This document shows, piece after piece, positions 11,301 to 23,518 of a stretch of 64,000 nt of DNA. The notes under the pieces are model-generated. The model was not told the origin of the DNA. It saw only the letters and a list, made by a program, of their open reading frames with translations, and ran no database searches. Source of the DNA: Ctena decussata (lineage: Eukaryota > Mollusca > Bivalvia > Lucinida > Lucinidae). The stretch lies in assembly GCA_963989385.1 (NCBI GenBank), contig OZ022499.1:50519757-50583756 (forward strand). Direction: 5' to 3'. The position numbers and the translations under genes were made by a program. How positions within the stretch are numbered: the stretch's first letter is position 1; each line of letters begins with the position of its first letter.

Positions 11301-11390
11301 GTCAGCAATGGTGCAGAATGTGTGTTGATATCAAAACAGTTTCTACAGGATCATTTGGATAAAACAACAGCTCACAGGTTAAAGATGAAG
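11301..11390 (+). CDS. CNBD2-like protein, penultimate coding exon (copy 2)
   Basis: This is the second copy of the 90-bp exon at 358-447, with the same acceptor (CAACAG) and donor (GTATAA). The 30 residues differ only by Asp for Glu in the HL[E/D]KTT segment. It is preceded in phase by the exon at 9,887-9,931 and followed in phase by the one at 12,018. Retention of the frame and both splice sites in the two copies suggests they were both functional recently, or are alleles. Confidence 0.7.
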
Positions 11391-12017
11391 GTATAATAAG
11401 TGTATATGCATGTGCACAAGATATTAAGTTAGGCAGAAAAAAAAAGCCTGGCACAAAAGCAGCCCAAACTACATGCAGTCTGATCAGGGCTCTTAGTGTA
11501 TACTTTTAAAAGGTCTAAAAATTACATAAAGAAAGAAGGACCGTATTAGGTGTCCCGTTTGCTGTTTGTACACAGACAGCCAGTGCAAGTTTGTTTAGAA
11601 GTTTCCACAAATATTCATGAATTTCTGTAGTTTTGGACTATTTAGGTGTTCATGATTGGCTCAGTGCAGTATCACCCTGAAAGTTTGCGTATCATCAACT
11701 GATTATGCAGTCTTTGTTAATTGTTACCATATTTTTACTGATTTTACAACCACTTTCTGCAAGTGCTAAAATCACTGGTCAAATCAAATTTTTTCTTGAC
11801 ATGCAATATCTATTCAGTGATATGAACCATCCTACAGTAGAATTAATTATAACAGAAGACAGATTAAGAGACAGAAAACTCCTGTCTTATTATTGAATAT
11901 GGTGTATGAACTGACAAAGAGCAGTAATTGCATGCAAATAGATCATGAAACCTTTGCAATTTTACATGACTTATTTGGTAGGCTTTTGATCTTCACTGTG
12001 ATTTCTCTACTTTTCAG

Positions 12018-12119
12018 ATGCCAATGTATCCTAATTTAGGAGAGTTTCAGACAGCACTAGATGACCAAGTAGCCTGGGATAGTTATAGAGGGAAAGTTAT
12101 CCATGATGTACTCAAATAG
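12018..12119 (+). CDS. CNBD2-like protein, last coding exon (copy 2)
   Basis: This is identical in sense to 1,075-1,176: acceptor CTACTTTTCAG, 33 codons and a TAG stop. It closes the CNBD2-like frame formed with 9,887-9,931 and 11,301-11,390. Downstream the copies diverge by indels, and in copy 2 a SINE fragment begins about 115 bp after the stop. Confidence 0.7.
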   Translation: MPMYPNLGEFQTALDDQVAWDSYRGKVIHDVLK

Positions 12120-12233
12120 CCTCAAAACATTTTCCAGTTACTAAGACCCTAGAAGTTGTGTTTTGGTCTTTTTATGTCTACATAATAAGAATTCTGCAGA
12201 GTGCTGTCAGCTACAGCTTAACCAGAAAACTGG

Positions 12234-12420
12234 ATTGATTGACTGATTTGATGCTTAACGTCCACAGTAAACAGCTATGGTCATGTCGGGATGGTCAGTT
12301 AACCTAACCACACTATTCCTGGGCAGGCTTAGACCTCCTAAGCGGTTAACCGGTACTAAGTGCACATACTTTTGCCAGTAACTGACAACTGCCCTTCTTG
12401 AATCAGTGGAAGGAGATTTC
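12234..12420 (-). mobile_element. Truncated SINE (body only)
   Basis: On the minus strand this is the body and tail of the SINE family at 41,455 and 57,292, lacking the tRNA head. The tail is AAATCAGTC-like. It is absent at the equivalent place in copy 1 (near 1,290). Confidence 0.75.
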
Positions 12421-12696
12421 TCAGTTAACAAAAGAGAATGAAAAGAACAAAAAGAAACAATTTTACATTGTTTTATTTATGGAAAGATCATGCATTTGAA
12501 AGATCATGCATTTGCAATAGTCAGGTTATATCACAGGAAAAATAGCAGAGAGTGTCTTAGAAAGGACAAATCAGAGCTCCAGATAAAATAACTTTTGGGA
12601 ATAAAAGTTGAGCATTTTCCCTATTTCTCTAGTAAGATGTATGGATACATCTTCAGGGGAGATAACTCTGATGTGACAGTATGCCTCCCTTTAGAG

Positions 12697-12762
12697 GGGA
12701 TTACTCTTGAAGAAAGAATTTGCTCTCAGAGAGCAAATTCTTTCCTCTAAGAGTAGCCCCTC
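12697..12762. repeat. Short hairpin, AAGAATTTGCTCTC family
   Basis: GAAAGAATTTGCTCTC pairs directly with GAGAGCAAATTCTTTC. In copy 1 (1,636-1,680) only one arm remains. Similar hairpins are at 34,030-34,090 and 41,033-41,089. Confidence 0.7.
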
Positions 12763-12970
12763 CCCACATTCATTGCTGTCTCTTTTGTCAAAATGGTGAT
12801 CCATACGCCTTATAATAAACCTGTAGGATCTCATCATAATCACTTGTTTGAGGGTATTCTAATGAGACCTCACAATATTTGTATCTTTACTTCTTTTTTC
12901 TGTCTTCCATTTTATATGGGGAGAAACAGGAAAAATTGTTCCCACTCTTACCAGAAGCTCTAAAACATCT

Positions 12971-13207
12971 GGGCCCAGTTGTTCAAGGCATCGTTAGCTT
13001 AATGACGTCATTAGACAAGGATTCATTAAGTCTTCTAGAGCACATACAATCATGTGTGCTTTTTTGCCACAAAAAATGAGAGGAGCTTTTGCAATGCAAA
13101 AGTTATTCACATTTTCTCGTAAAAAAATTGCAGCACTTTTATGTATCATACATTTGAAATTTTAATGTCTCGTTAATTGATGACGTCAGTTTTAAACAAC
13201 CGTGCCC
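12971..13207. mobile_element. MITE, GGGCCCAGTTGTTCAAAGC family (copy 2)
   Basis: This is the orthologous copy of 1,887-2,145, with the same TIRs and a few small indels. Confidence 0.75.
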
Positions 13208-13852
13208 TGTTTTGGTAATATATGTAAAGATTTATCGTAATGGTCTTAGACAAATCATTTTTTGCTAAAATGACTTATTTTTTGGTAATATTTACAACAA
13301 TGAATTCTTAACTTCTAAACACTTTACAAGCTTTCTATGATTTATAAAACTTTCAAATCTGGTACAAAATTTAAATTAAGCTTGAGCATACAAAGCATGC
13401 AATAAAAATACTTAGTAACTGAAAAACTCTTCCATTTTGAAAATACATGTTTTTGCATAATTTACATCTAGAAAGTACACTGGAGATATTTACTTCACTA
13501 CCACATCCACAGCATTCTAAGAAAAACAATGTATCATAGTATCTTTTTAGAATATAGCTTACATCACTAGCAAAATATATCTTACTTAAAAGTAAATGGA
13601 TACTCTTTCAGCAGTCATCTTGGATTAAACTACAGAACTAGCCTATAGTACATCAAATATTTCCATCTACAAACATTTCCTATCTATGGTACAAAAATAA
13701 CAATCAGCATAAACTCTAGAAATGATATATTAACAAAGACATCAAAATTACATTGATTGTTAAAATGAACATTCATATCAAAGCTGTTTAACTTAAAGAG
13801 TATATCTGCCTCCAATCATGGCTGTGTACAGTAATAAACCAAAGTTTTCGGA

Positions 13853-13940
13853 CAGTCAGGCATGAGCAAACACTGTGGACCCAGAACAGACTGCTCCACT
13901 AGGAGCAGTCTGTTTTGGGTCCACAGTGTTTGCCATTTCA
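13853..13940. repeat. Hairpin, GCAAACACTGTGGACCC
   Basis: GCAAACACTGTGGACCCA and CAGACTGCTCC pair with GGAGCAGTCTG and TGGGTCCACAGTGTTTGC. The copy 1 equivalent (3,021-3,094) has mismatches (GGGCCCACAATG), so the hairpin is better preserved in copy 2. Confidence 0.7.
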
Positions 13941-14007
13941 AGTACATCTTTTGGACACATTAGTCTAAGATCTAACTTTATCAAAATCCAAAGTCATTGC
14001 CATTTTT

Positions 14008-15672
14008 AGGGCCCCGCCAGACGAAGTCTGCGGAGGCCCTATAGTAATCACCTTGTCCGTCCGTCTGTCTGTCTGTCCGTCCGTCCGTCATCATTTCGTG
14101 TCCGCTCAATAACTCTAAAACCGTTAGAGATATTTTCACGAGACTTGATACAAATGTAAAGCATCATCAGACGATGTGCAGAGAACAAGAACCATAACTC
14201 TGCCTACAGTTTTTACTGAATTATGCCCCTTTGAAATTTTGAGTACTGAAATCGTGTCCGCTCCATAACTATGAAACCGTTAAAGATATTTTCACGAGAC
14301 TTGGTACAAATGTAAAGCATCATCAGACGATGTGCAGAGAACAAGAACCATAACTCTGCCTACACTATTCACTGAATTATGCCCCTTTGTAATTTTGAGT
14401 ACAGAAATCGTGTCCGCTCCATAACTCTGAAACCTTTAAAGATATTTTCACGAGACTTGGTACAAATGTAAAGCATCATCAGACGATGTGCAGAGAACAA
14501 GAACCATAACTCTGCCTACAATTTTTACTGAATTATGCCCCTTTGTAATTTTGAGTACAGAAATCATGTCCGCTCAGTAACTCTGAAATCATTAAAGATA
14601 TTTTCACAAGACTTGGTACAAATGTAAAGCATCATCAGACGATGTGCAGAGAACAAGAAGCATACCTCTGCTTACATTATTTACTGAATTATGCCCCTTT
14701 GAAATTTTGAGTTCAGAAATTGTGTCGGCTCCATAACTATGAAACAGTTAAAGATAATTTAACGAGACTTGGTACAAATGTAAAGCATCATCAGACGATG
14801 TGCAGAGAACAAGAACCCTAACTCTGTCTACATTTTTTTACTGAATTATGCCCCTTTGTAATTTTAAATATAGAAATCAGGTCCGCTCTATAGCTTTAAA
14901 ACCACCAATGATATTTTCATAAAACTTGTACATAATATAAAGCATCAAAATATCATCAGACAATGTGCAGAGAACAAGAACTGTAACTCCATATACATTT
15001 TTTACAGAATTTTTCCCTTCCTAGTTTACAGTCTAGAAAACTTGTTTGCTCTCTAACTTTAAAACTGTTTTAAGATATTTTCACAAAACTTGGTACAAAT
15101 ATAAACATCATCAGACAATGTGCAGAGAACAAGAACTGTAACTCCATATACATTTTTACAGAATTTTTTCCCTTCCTAGTTTACTGCCTAGAAAACTTGT
15201 TTGCTCTCTAACTTTAAAACTGTTTTTAGATATTTTCACAAAACTTGGTACAAATATAAACATCATCAGACAATGTGCAGAGAAAAAGAACCATAACTAC
15301 TCCTTCCCTTTGTTATTTTAGGTATGGAAATTTTGTCTTCTGTATGACTTTAAAGCCTTTGAAGATATTTTTATAAAACTTGGTACAAATATAAAGCATC
15401 ATTAGATGATCTGAAGGTGTGCAGAATGCAAGAATGGTAACATCAGTTTCCTGCCTCACAGAGTTGTTGCCCATGCTTTAATCAGTCATAATTGGGTATT
15501 TTGCCCACATCTTAATGACACTGCCAGAGGCTTAATTTCAAACAACATATTTAATATGAAGGAACAACATGATAATGGAACACTGGTATTGTTATTTCTG
15601 GTCGGGCAAATACGACTTAAATGTCATCAATAGTTTCATAAAGGCGGGGCCCTTTTAGTTACCATGTTTCTA
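14008..15672 (-). mobile_element. HINE-like element, 157-bp units (minus orientation)
   Basis: From left: terminal hairpin GGGCCCCGCCAGACGAAGTC and TGCGGAGGCCC, then CCGT microsatellite (14,056-14,089), then eight decaying units marked by GTGCAGAGAACAAGAA (14,176; 14,334; 14,490; 14,646; 14,803; 14,965; 15,120; 15,276). The far end is GGCGGGGCCC. In copy 1 the site is uninterrupted at 3,162-3,170 within a run of T: six T there against five plus three around the element. That suits insertion between two T residues. Confidence 0.8.
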
Positions 15673-16056
15673 GTTTGACGTTGTTGCCATTGACGTCATG
15701 TGACGCTAATGTCATGATGTTTCATTGTTTACAAATATGTCCCTTGAGAAAGGTTGTAATAACCGAAACTAGTCGGGAATAAAATAAACAGAACTACTTG
15801 GAGTTTGATCTCTTTTACAAAACTACTTTAAAATTTTAAGGTAATTAGAACATGTTTTTTCAGGAGTCAGAAAATTTAGGAACTTTACTGTACAAGACAA
15901 TCATTGATGTGTACAAGGTAACTGGACAGTTAGTTCTGTAGCTCTACTGCTGTTTTCTGAAACCAATGGAATGAAACCTCCAAGAGGTAACAGCAATTCC
16001 ACAGAATGCAGGGTCTCACCTGTCTGAACACTGTCACAAAGCAGACCTAATACGAA

Positions 16057-16412
16057 AAAATAGCCATCAGAGGAGATGGCAAATCCCCCGACCGAAGACC
16101 CCCATGGGCCTTGGCAAAAAGGGTGCACTTCAAAACACATATTAGTAATATATTGTCGTTCTTTTATGCTTCTGATGGACATTAACTGTTAACAGATGCA
16201 TGATTATCTAACACTCAGACTAAAACAGTATGCTTGACTGCTAAAACAAGGTAATATCTCAAACAGCTACCATATACACAAATGTATACCATACGATACA
16301 TTCATTTTTCAAAACGTGTGAATAACTCCTTAAGTACAAGCCCTACAAACCTAATTTTGAGCTCTCTAGTAAGTGAATTTGGGCAAAGGATCCAAATCTG
16401 GAAAAAAAAATA

Positions 16413-16444
<32 letters not shown>

Positions 16445-17607
16445 GGACGGGAATGTGGAGGGGTCAGAGAGAGTTAGGAACACTGATAAGATATCACAGC
16501 ATGATCATCAATATTCTAAAAGGTACACGGTTATTCAAATTATGGAGCTGGCCAGGGTTTTACAGGTATGGAGCAGAGACTCAGCAGCTCAAACTACCAA
16601 AGGGAAATAACTCACAAAGTATAAAAGCAAGAGTTATCATTCATGTATGAGACAAATTGTCATGATCTCTTCTGCATATCTGTGAAGTATCACGAAAATA
16701 TTTCAAAAGGTATTCAAGCTATGAAGCGGACACCTACAATCATCAAAGGGAAATAACTCCAAAAGTAAGAAAGCAAGAGTTGTCATTCTTGTTCCCGACA
16801 CATCATCAGGACCTGTTCTACATATCTGTGAAGTATCATGAAAATATTCCAAAAGGTATTCAAGTTATAGAGCGGACACGAAATCACACCTAAAACCATC
16901 AAGGGGAAATAACTCAAAAAGTAAGAAAGCAAGAGTTGTCATTCTTGTTTGCGACACATCACCATGACCTGTTCTACATATCTGTGAAGTATCATGAAAA
17001 TATTCCAAAGGGTATTAAAGTTATAGAGCGGACAAGGAATCATACCTAAACTGATCAAGGGGAAATAACTCAAAAATTACAAAAGCAAGAGTTGTCATTC
17101 TTGTTCGCGACACACCTTCATGACCTGTTCTACAAATCTGTGAAGTATCATGAAAATATTCCAAAGGGTATTCAAGTTATAGAGCGGACACGAATCTGCC
17201 AAAAAATCACACCTAAACTATCAAGGGGAAATAACTCAAAAAGTAAGAAAGCAAGAGTTGTCATTCTTGTTCGCGACACACCTTCATGACCTGTTCTACA
17301 TATCTGTGAAGTATCATGAAAATATTCCAAAGGGTATTCAAGTTATAGAGCGGACACGAATCTGCCAAAAAATCACCAAAGGGGAGATAATTCAAAAAGT
17401 ACAATAGCAAGAGTTACCATTCTTGTACGCGACACATCGTCATGACCTGTTCTACATAACTGTGAAGTATCATGAAAATATTCCAAAGGGTATTCAAGAT
17501 ATAGAGCGGACAAGAAAGTGTTTACGGACGGATGGACAGACGGACGGACGGACGGACGCCAGGCTCATCGCTATATCCCCCGAACCTTTCGGTCGGGGGA
17601 TAAAAAG
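16057..17607 (+). mobile_element. HINE-like element, CCCCCGACCGAA family
   Basis: The start is AATAGCCATCAGAGGAGATG…AATCCCCCGACCGAA and the end CCCCCGAACCTTTCGGTCGG…GGATAAAAAG, so the terminal repeats are inverted. The core has five to six units of about 160 bp with GGGGAAATAACTCAAAAAGT and GACCTGTTCTACATATCTG, preceded by a poly-G run (16,425-16,446). An ACGG tract lies at 17,523-17,560. The empty site in copy 1 is near 3,549. Relatives lie at 22,077-23,489 and 49,641-51,292. Confidence 0.8.
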
Positions 17608-17625
17608 AATGTTTGGGCCACCCAG

Positions 17626-17850
17626 GAACCCCAGTAGCTCAGTAGGTTAAGCGCTGGCCTACTGATCTAGGGGACCCAGGTTCGTGTCCCGCTTCAGACC
17701 AGAATCTTTCCTACCATAAACGGCTTTCCATTGCACACAGCCATTCATTATCACCCTACCATCATCCTAATATGACTTAAATACTGTTGAAAAAGACGTT
17801 TAATCGCAGGTCATCCATCAGAGGACACCAGAAAAGTTATACCTATGTCT
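17626..17850 (+). mobile_element. tRNA-headed SINE, second family
   Basis: The head at 17,626-17,700 contains CCCCAGTAGCTCAGTAGG (A box) and GGTTCGTGTCCCGC (B box). The body follows with CCATAAACGGCTTTCC and CACACAGCCATTCATTATC. In copy 1 (3,560-3,760) the same SINE has lost most of the head. A minus-strand copy is at 25,030-25,187. Confidence 0.75.
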
Positions 17851-18425
17851 TGGTTCTGCCAGTTACAGGCAAGACAAAAATGAGAGCCCACTGTCAATTC
17901 CAACATACCGGGATTAGTTGGTCAATGCATTGTTGTTAGTCAATTAGACAAAAATGAGAGCCCACTGTCAATTCCAACACAGGGATTAGTTGGTCAATGC
18001 ATTGTTAGCTTAACAATGTTGTTAGCCAATTAGTCCTTGGTCTTCTAGTACATATGAGATAAGTCTGCATGTATTTTGCTGAAAACTTGAGGAGCTTTGC
18101 ACTGCAAAAGCTCCTCCTATTTTTTTCAGCTGAAAATGGCATTGTTTTTGTATACAATGCTTTTGAAATTGTAATGGGTCATCAATATCATTAGATTTCA
18201 ACAGCTGAGTCCAGTTCTTATTTCTCTAAAAAAAGACGTAAAGAGCCTTCCGGGGCAATCAGTTCTAAAGAAGGGTCACAATTAATCTTTTATCGGGGAA
18301 ACACAAAAAATATATACCTTAATTATAGTAAAATCTAAGTACTTAAAACTCCAATAATTCAAAGACACTATAATAACAATCTGTATACATTTTCATCCAC
18401 CATAATTCTAAGTCTTGATAATTAA

Positions 18426-19352
18426 AATAAAAGCATCGCAAACGACTGCGTAACACCCCACCACTGCAAACTTTTTTCCTACACCGATTTTTCTAGATTT
18501 ATTTTTTCTCTGTATAACCCCAGGGGCAGCCTAACCCCACTGAACACGGATAAAAGTCTTTGTCATGACAGGACACTTCATTACTCTGGCTTCCGATAAA
18601 TCACTTATCACTCTAATCAAATACAACTTTAGTGATTTTAAACATGTGGCCATGGGGCAGGGGCAGATAAACCCTAAAGGGTCAAATTTCAATCATCACA
18701 AGAAGCTTTTATTATGGTACTTCTATCATCAGATGTAAATTTCTGAAAATCTGTTTCACATGAATTTATATTGATTTTATCATCATTTTATGCATATGTA
18801 TAGCCCGGGGGCAGGGGGAGATAACTCCCATGGGGGTAAATTTGAGCATGACCAGAAGCTTTTACCACTCTGATCATTTGCTGTAAGTTTCAGAAAAACT
18901 GCTTCAAACTCTGTGTTTATATAGAAATTTTTATGATTTTATACATGTATATAGCCCCAGGGCAGGGTCAGATAACCGCTGATGATAACATTTCTGTGCT
19001 CATACAAAGCTTTTGTTACTTCGATCATGTTTGTGAAGTTTCATCATGATACTCCATGTAGTAAAGGAACTAGAGGCAAGAAACCATTTTTTGTACATTG
19101 ACAAGTGCCATAACTCTGTCAGAAATTATCGAAATTTGCCCTTTTACAATCCCAAGCGAGACATTCTTGATACAAATGCATATGCAAAATTTGAAGGAAA
19201 TCTGTTAATAAATGCCTAAGTTATCGAATGGAAACGAAGTGCGGACGGACGGACAGATGGACGGACGTACGTACTACGGACGGACGGACGGACACACGGA
19301 CGGCCAACGTGAAAACATAATACCCCGCCACTAACGTGTGGCGGGGTATAAA
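18426..19352 (+). mobile_element. HINE-like element, ACCCCGCCACT family
   Basis: The start contains AACACCCCACCACTGC and the end TACCCCGCCACTAACGTGTG…GCGGGGTATAAAA (hairpin). The core has three degenerate units around 160 bp with AGCCCCGGGGCAGGGGCAGATAA-like segments. A long ACGG tract lies at 19,240-19,302. The empty site in copy 1 is near 4,362 within an A run. Confidence 0.8.
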
Positions 19353-20079
19353 AATGAAAAAATTGAGCTGTTCCTTGGACTTTGATTCACCGGTATCTAT
19401 GTTCTACTCCAGCATTAAAACTCTCCCGGTTTTGTTCACCAGATCTATGATAAGCTGTGTGGTGGCTGGTAGATTCTGAGGTTCTTTCCCTTAATTCTCA
19501 GTAATACATTTTGTTCTTCATTGTAACTGACTCAAGATCACATAAATGTCAAAACCATAATATCAAGTCAATGAGTAGCACATTTAAAAGAGCACCTTAA
19601 AATATCACAGGTGTTTATCAGTGATTTTTATGAATATTCAATGAAATTGCGTATTTATTTAGGGAATGAATTTCATTTTTTTGATGTTTATTGAAGAATA
19701 AACTACACTGGGTCCCTAGCCAAGTTTACATGAACCCTTCTCCAGCAGAAATAAAATTTATCAACAGTTTTTACTACTAAAAGCTGAACAGCATCAATGA
19801 CAACGACGACGTCATAACCTCGCCTCCGTCCAATCAGATTGGAGAACCATGGTTAATTAGATGTCACTTAATTTCATGTAACGTCATGTGGACCAATGTA
19901 GTTACTAAAGTTTTAACTATATTACATCTTAATGGTTTACCATAGGGCTTTTCAATAAATGCAAAGAGATTGTTAATATTTAACTATAAAATGGGGCTTC
20001 CTCTCTCTAGAATGCCCCCCAAAAATATCTCTATCAGTCTTACAAAATTCTGCTATAAGATGTTTTATTTTATTTTCAA

Positions 20080-20280
20080 AAACAATCCTGAAAATCTAGA
20101 TCTGTCTTGTAAGACAGCTCTAGATTTGATAGATCTGTCTTGTAAGACAGCTCTAGATTTGATAGATCTGTCTTGTAAGACAGCTCTAGATTTGATAGAT
20201 CTGTCTTGTAAGACAGATCTAGATTTAACAGATATAGATTTTTGGGACTGTTTTGAAAGGAAAAACTGCTGTCTTGTAAC
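20080..20280. repeat. Hairpin with 33-bp VNTR (four units)
   Basis: This is the same hairpin as 5,076-5,230 but with four tandem units. The expansion adds 66 bp, a multiple of three. That makes the chance open frames on both strands look like 11-residue protein repeats (DLSCKTALDLI). They are not genes. Confidence 0.75.
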
Positions 20281-21276
20281 TGAAGAAATACGGTACCGTA
20301 GTTTACATTATCACACAGCTCCAAGAGAGGGTTTTGATATAATACAGTCTCCGCAGAAATGTTTGTTGTAAGCCCTCATCAAAGCTTCCTCAGTGAGGCA
20401 ATTCTAATGAGGGGTCACAGCCAATTCTCCACAAAATCAAGCTGTGACCCCATATTAAAGTTGTCACATGAAGGAATACTAGTATGGGGTCACAAATTTA
20501 TTTTAGATTTCATGGAAAAATACTGTAATATGCTTGAATTGGGACTACTAAAACTAAATTATTTTCCATTTGGGACAAATGGAAAATTAATTATTTTTAG
20601 GTGTCCCAAAATTTAAGCACATTATGATAAGAGATACTATACCAGAAATATCTAAACCGCTATTACCTAGAATTCTGTATCACTGTTAAATGTCCAGCAC
20701 ACCGGCTAGTAATGTCTATAAACGCATTTTAATGCCAAACAAAATTTAGCTGCTTACATCATCAACACAAACAAGTATGGCTTTGAGACAGGCATCCACA
20801 GGAGATATTTTTACAAAATTTTTGCAGTCGCTTTTCACAAAGATAATCTTTTGTTTTACAATACTAAGAATTATACATCAGAATATCTACTGAAAAAATC
20901 AATTATAGGAACAAAAATTCTGCAGAGGGTGGTGTCTCACTTGTCAGCATATTGTCACAAAACAGAGCTAACCAGAAAACTCAGCGTAAGTTTATCCTGA
21001 CAACTTCGCCATTCCCAGCGGAAACGTAAAACCTATATCTATAGCTTCTGCTAGTCACAGAGGAGACAAAAACAAATCTAGAAATAGAACTATACATAAA
21101 ACAGAGGATATAAATAACACACAAAAAAATTCTGACCACACGACAATGCATACATAAAACAAGTAGGGCCATAACACCAGGCCACAAAATGCATGTTGGG
21201 CTTACAATAAGAGAAACCAATCATTCTGTAACTTGTTTAAGGTGTGTGGATATATCTCCATGTTTTGTCACTTTTT

Positions 21277-23518
21277 ATATACTGAAAGGATTTAAAAACT
21301 TCCACCCATTAATTTTGAATATCTCAAAAATGAATGCAGCTACGTCCACCAAAATTTTACAACATATATATTCTCTTATACCTGATTATATCAATGTATC
21401 AAATCTGAAATCGTTCAACCGAATCAGTCAGGAAAAAGCGAGTGCTCCTCGTGGTCTCAGTACCGTTTACATAAGGATGAATAGCTTCATGTATACAGTT
21501 TTCTGATGAAACATTTCTCTTACAATATCGAATTGAATTTTAAGAGATTGAACACGGTCTGTGCCTATATTTAGCCTACCGCGCCTAAATATTCCAAACA
21601 GGCGCAGAGTTTTTGGCCAGATAAATGCTGAAATTTCAAAAAGTGACGTCGCGTGACAATTTTATGTTAATTTCGGCAATTTAAAATCTCAGACGACGTG
21701 CACTGTTTACAGGAAGCTCAAAAGACCGTCAGAAAAGCACCTAACCGAGATTTAAAACCAGAGGTCATTACGTAAACTAACGTCGACGCTGTCTCCGTAA
21801 TAGGCTTTGCGCGACAGCATCATCCGCAATGATACTTGCAAATCAACGTGGATGACGTCACAATATTAAGACAGTAAGAAATGGTCAAAAAGAGTGTTGC
21901 ATAAGATAACGCCGGCATCGCCTTATGCATTTCAGTGATGTAACACTCTTTTACTGACGTCATTTAAGTAAATGATACGAATAAACTGCGTAATTTTTAA
22001 ATTTGATAAGCTTAAAGCATTTTGTCCTTAAATATTCGACACTGTCATGAGTGAACAGATCAACAGCCAACAATAAAAATAGCCATCAGAGGAGATGGCA
22101 AATCCCCCGACCGAAGACCCCCTTGGGCCTTGGTAAAACGGGTGCACTTCAAAACACATATAAGTAATATATTGTCATTCTTTTATGCTTCTGATTGACA
22201 TTAACTGTTTAACAGATGCATGATTATCTAACATTCAGACTAAATAGTATGCTTGACTGCTAAAAAGAAGTAACATCTCAAACAGCCGCCATATACATAA
22301 ATATATAGCATATGATACATTAAAATTTCAAAATGTGTAAATAACTTCTAAACTACAAGCCCTACAAACCTTATTTTGATCTCTCTAGTAAGTGAATTTG
22401 GACAAAGAATCCAAATCTGGAGAAAAAAAATTTTTTTTTGGTGGGGGGGGGGGGGGGGGGGGAGTGGAGGGGTCAGAGAGAGAGTGAGGAACACTGATAA
22501 AATATCACAGCATGTTCATCAATATTCTAAAAGGTATAAGGTTATTAAATTGTGGAGCAGGCCAGGGTTATACAGATATGGAGCAGAGACTCAAACAGCA
22601 GCTCAAAGTACCAAAGGGAAATAACTCATAAAGTTTGAATGCAAGAGTTGTCATTCATGTATGAGACAAATCGTCATGACCTGTTCTTCAGATCTGTGAA
22701 GTATCATGAAAATATTTCAAAAGGTATTCAAGCTATGGAGGGGACACCTAAAATCATCAAAGGGAAATAACTCAAGAAGTAAGAAAGCTAGAGTTGTCAT
22801 TCTTGTTCGCGACACATTGTAATGACCTGTTCTACATATCTGTGAAGTATCATGAAAAAATTTCAAAAGGTATTCAAGTTATACAGCGGACACGAAATCA
22901 TACCTAAAACCATCAAGGGGAAATAACTCAAAAAGTAAAAAAGCAAGAGTTGTCACTCTTGTTCGCGACACATCGTCATGGCCTGTTCTACATATCTGTG
23001 AAGTATTATGAAAATATTCTAAAAGGTATTCAAGTTATAGAGCGGACACGAATCTGCCAAAAAATTACACCTAAAACCATCAAGGGGAAATAACTCAAAA
23101 AGTAAGAAAGCAAGAGTTGTCATTCTTGTTCGCGACACATCGTCATGACCTGTTCTACATATCTGTGAAGTATCATGAAAATATTCCAAAAGGTATTCAA
23201 GTTACAGAGCGGACACGAATCTGCCAAAAAATTCACCAAAGGGGAAATAACTCAAAAAGTACAATAGCAAGAGTTACCATTCTTGTACGCGACACATCGT
23301 CATGACCTGTTCTACATAACTGTGAAGTATCATGAAAATATTCCAAAGGGTATTCAAGATATAGAGCGGACAAGAAAATGTTTACGGACGGACGGACGGA
23401 CGGACGGTGGACGGATGGACGGACGGACAGACGGACGGACGCCAGGCTCATCGCTATATCCCCCGAACCTTTCGGTCGGGGGATAAAAAGTGGAAGTTTT
23501 TAAATCCTTTCAGTATAT
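21277..23518. mobile_element. TIR element carrying a nested HINE
   Basis: The left TIR TATACTGAAAGGATTTAAAA…CTTCCAC (21,277-21,305) and its exact complement at 23,490-23,518 bound the element. Copy 1 has the empty site near 6,643 (TTTTATACATAGG). The internal part, 21,306-22,076, is richer in CpG than its surroundings and shows no transposase frame. A HINE is lodged directly against the inner edge of the right TIR. Confidence 0.8.
22077..23489 (+). mobile_element. HINE-like element, CCCCCGACCGAA family (nested)
   Basis: This is the same family as 16,057-17,607: AGCCATCAGAGGAGATGG start, poly-G at 22,443-22,462, tandem units, a long ACGG tract (23,383-23,438) and the TTCGGTCGGGGGATAAAAAG end. 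It is inserted inside the TIR element 21,277-23,518. Confidence 0.8.

Noticed and set aside
19970..20371. Protein with 11-residue repeats (DLSCKTALDLI)
   Set aside because: It comes from a palindromic 33-bp VNTR; the antisense strand gives a similar repeat. There is no splice or start context.
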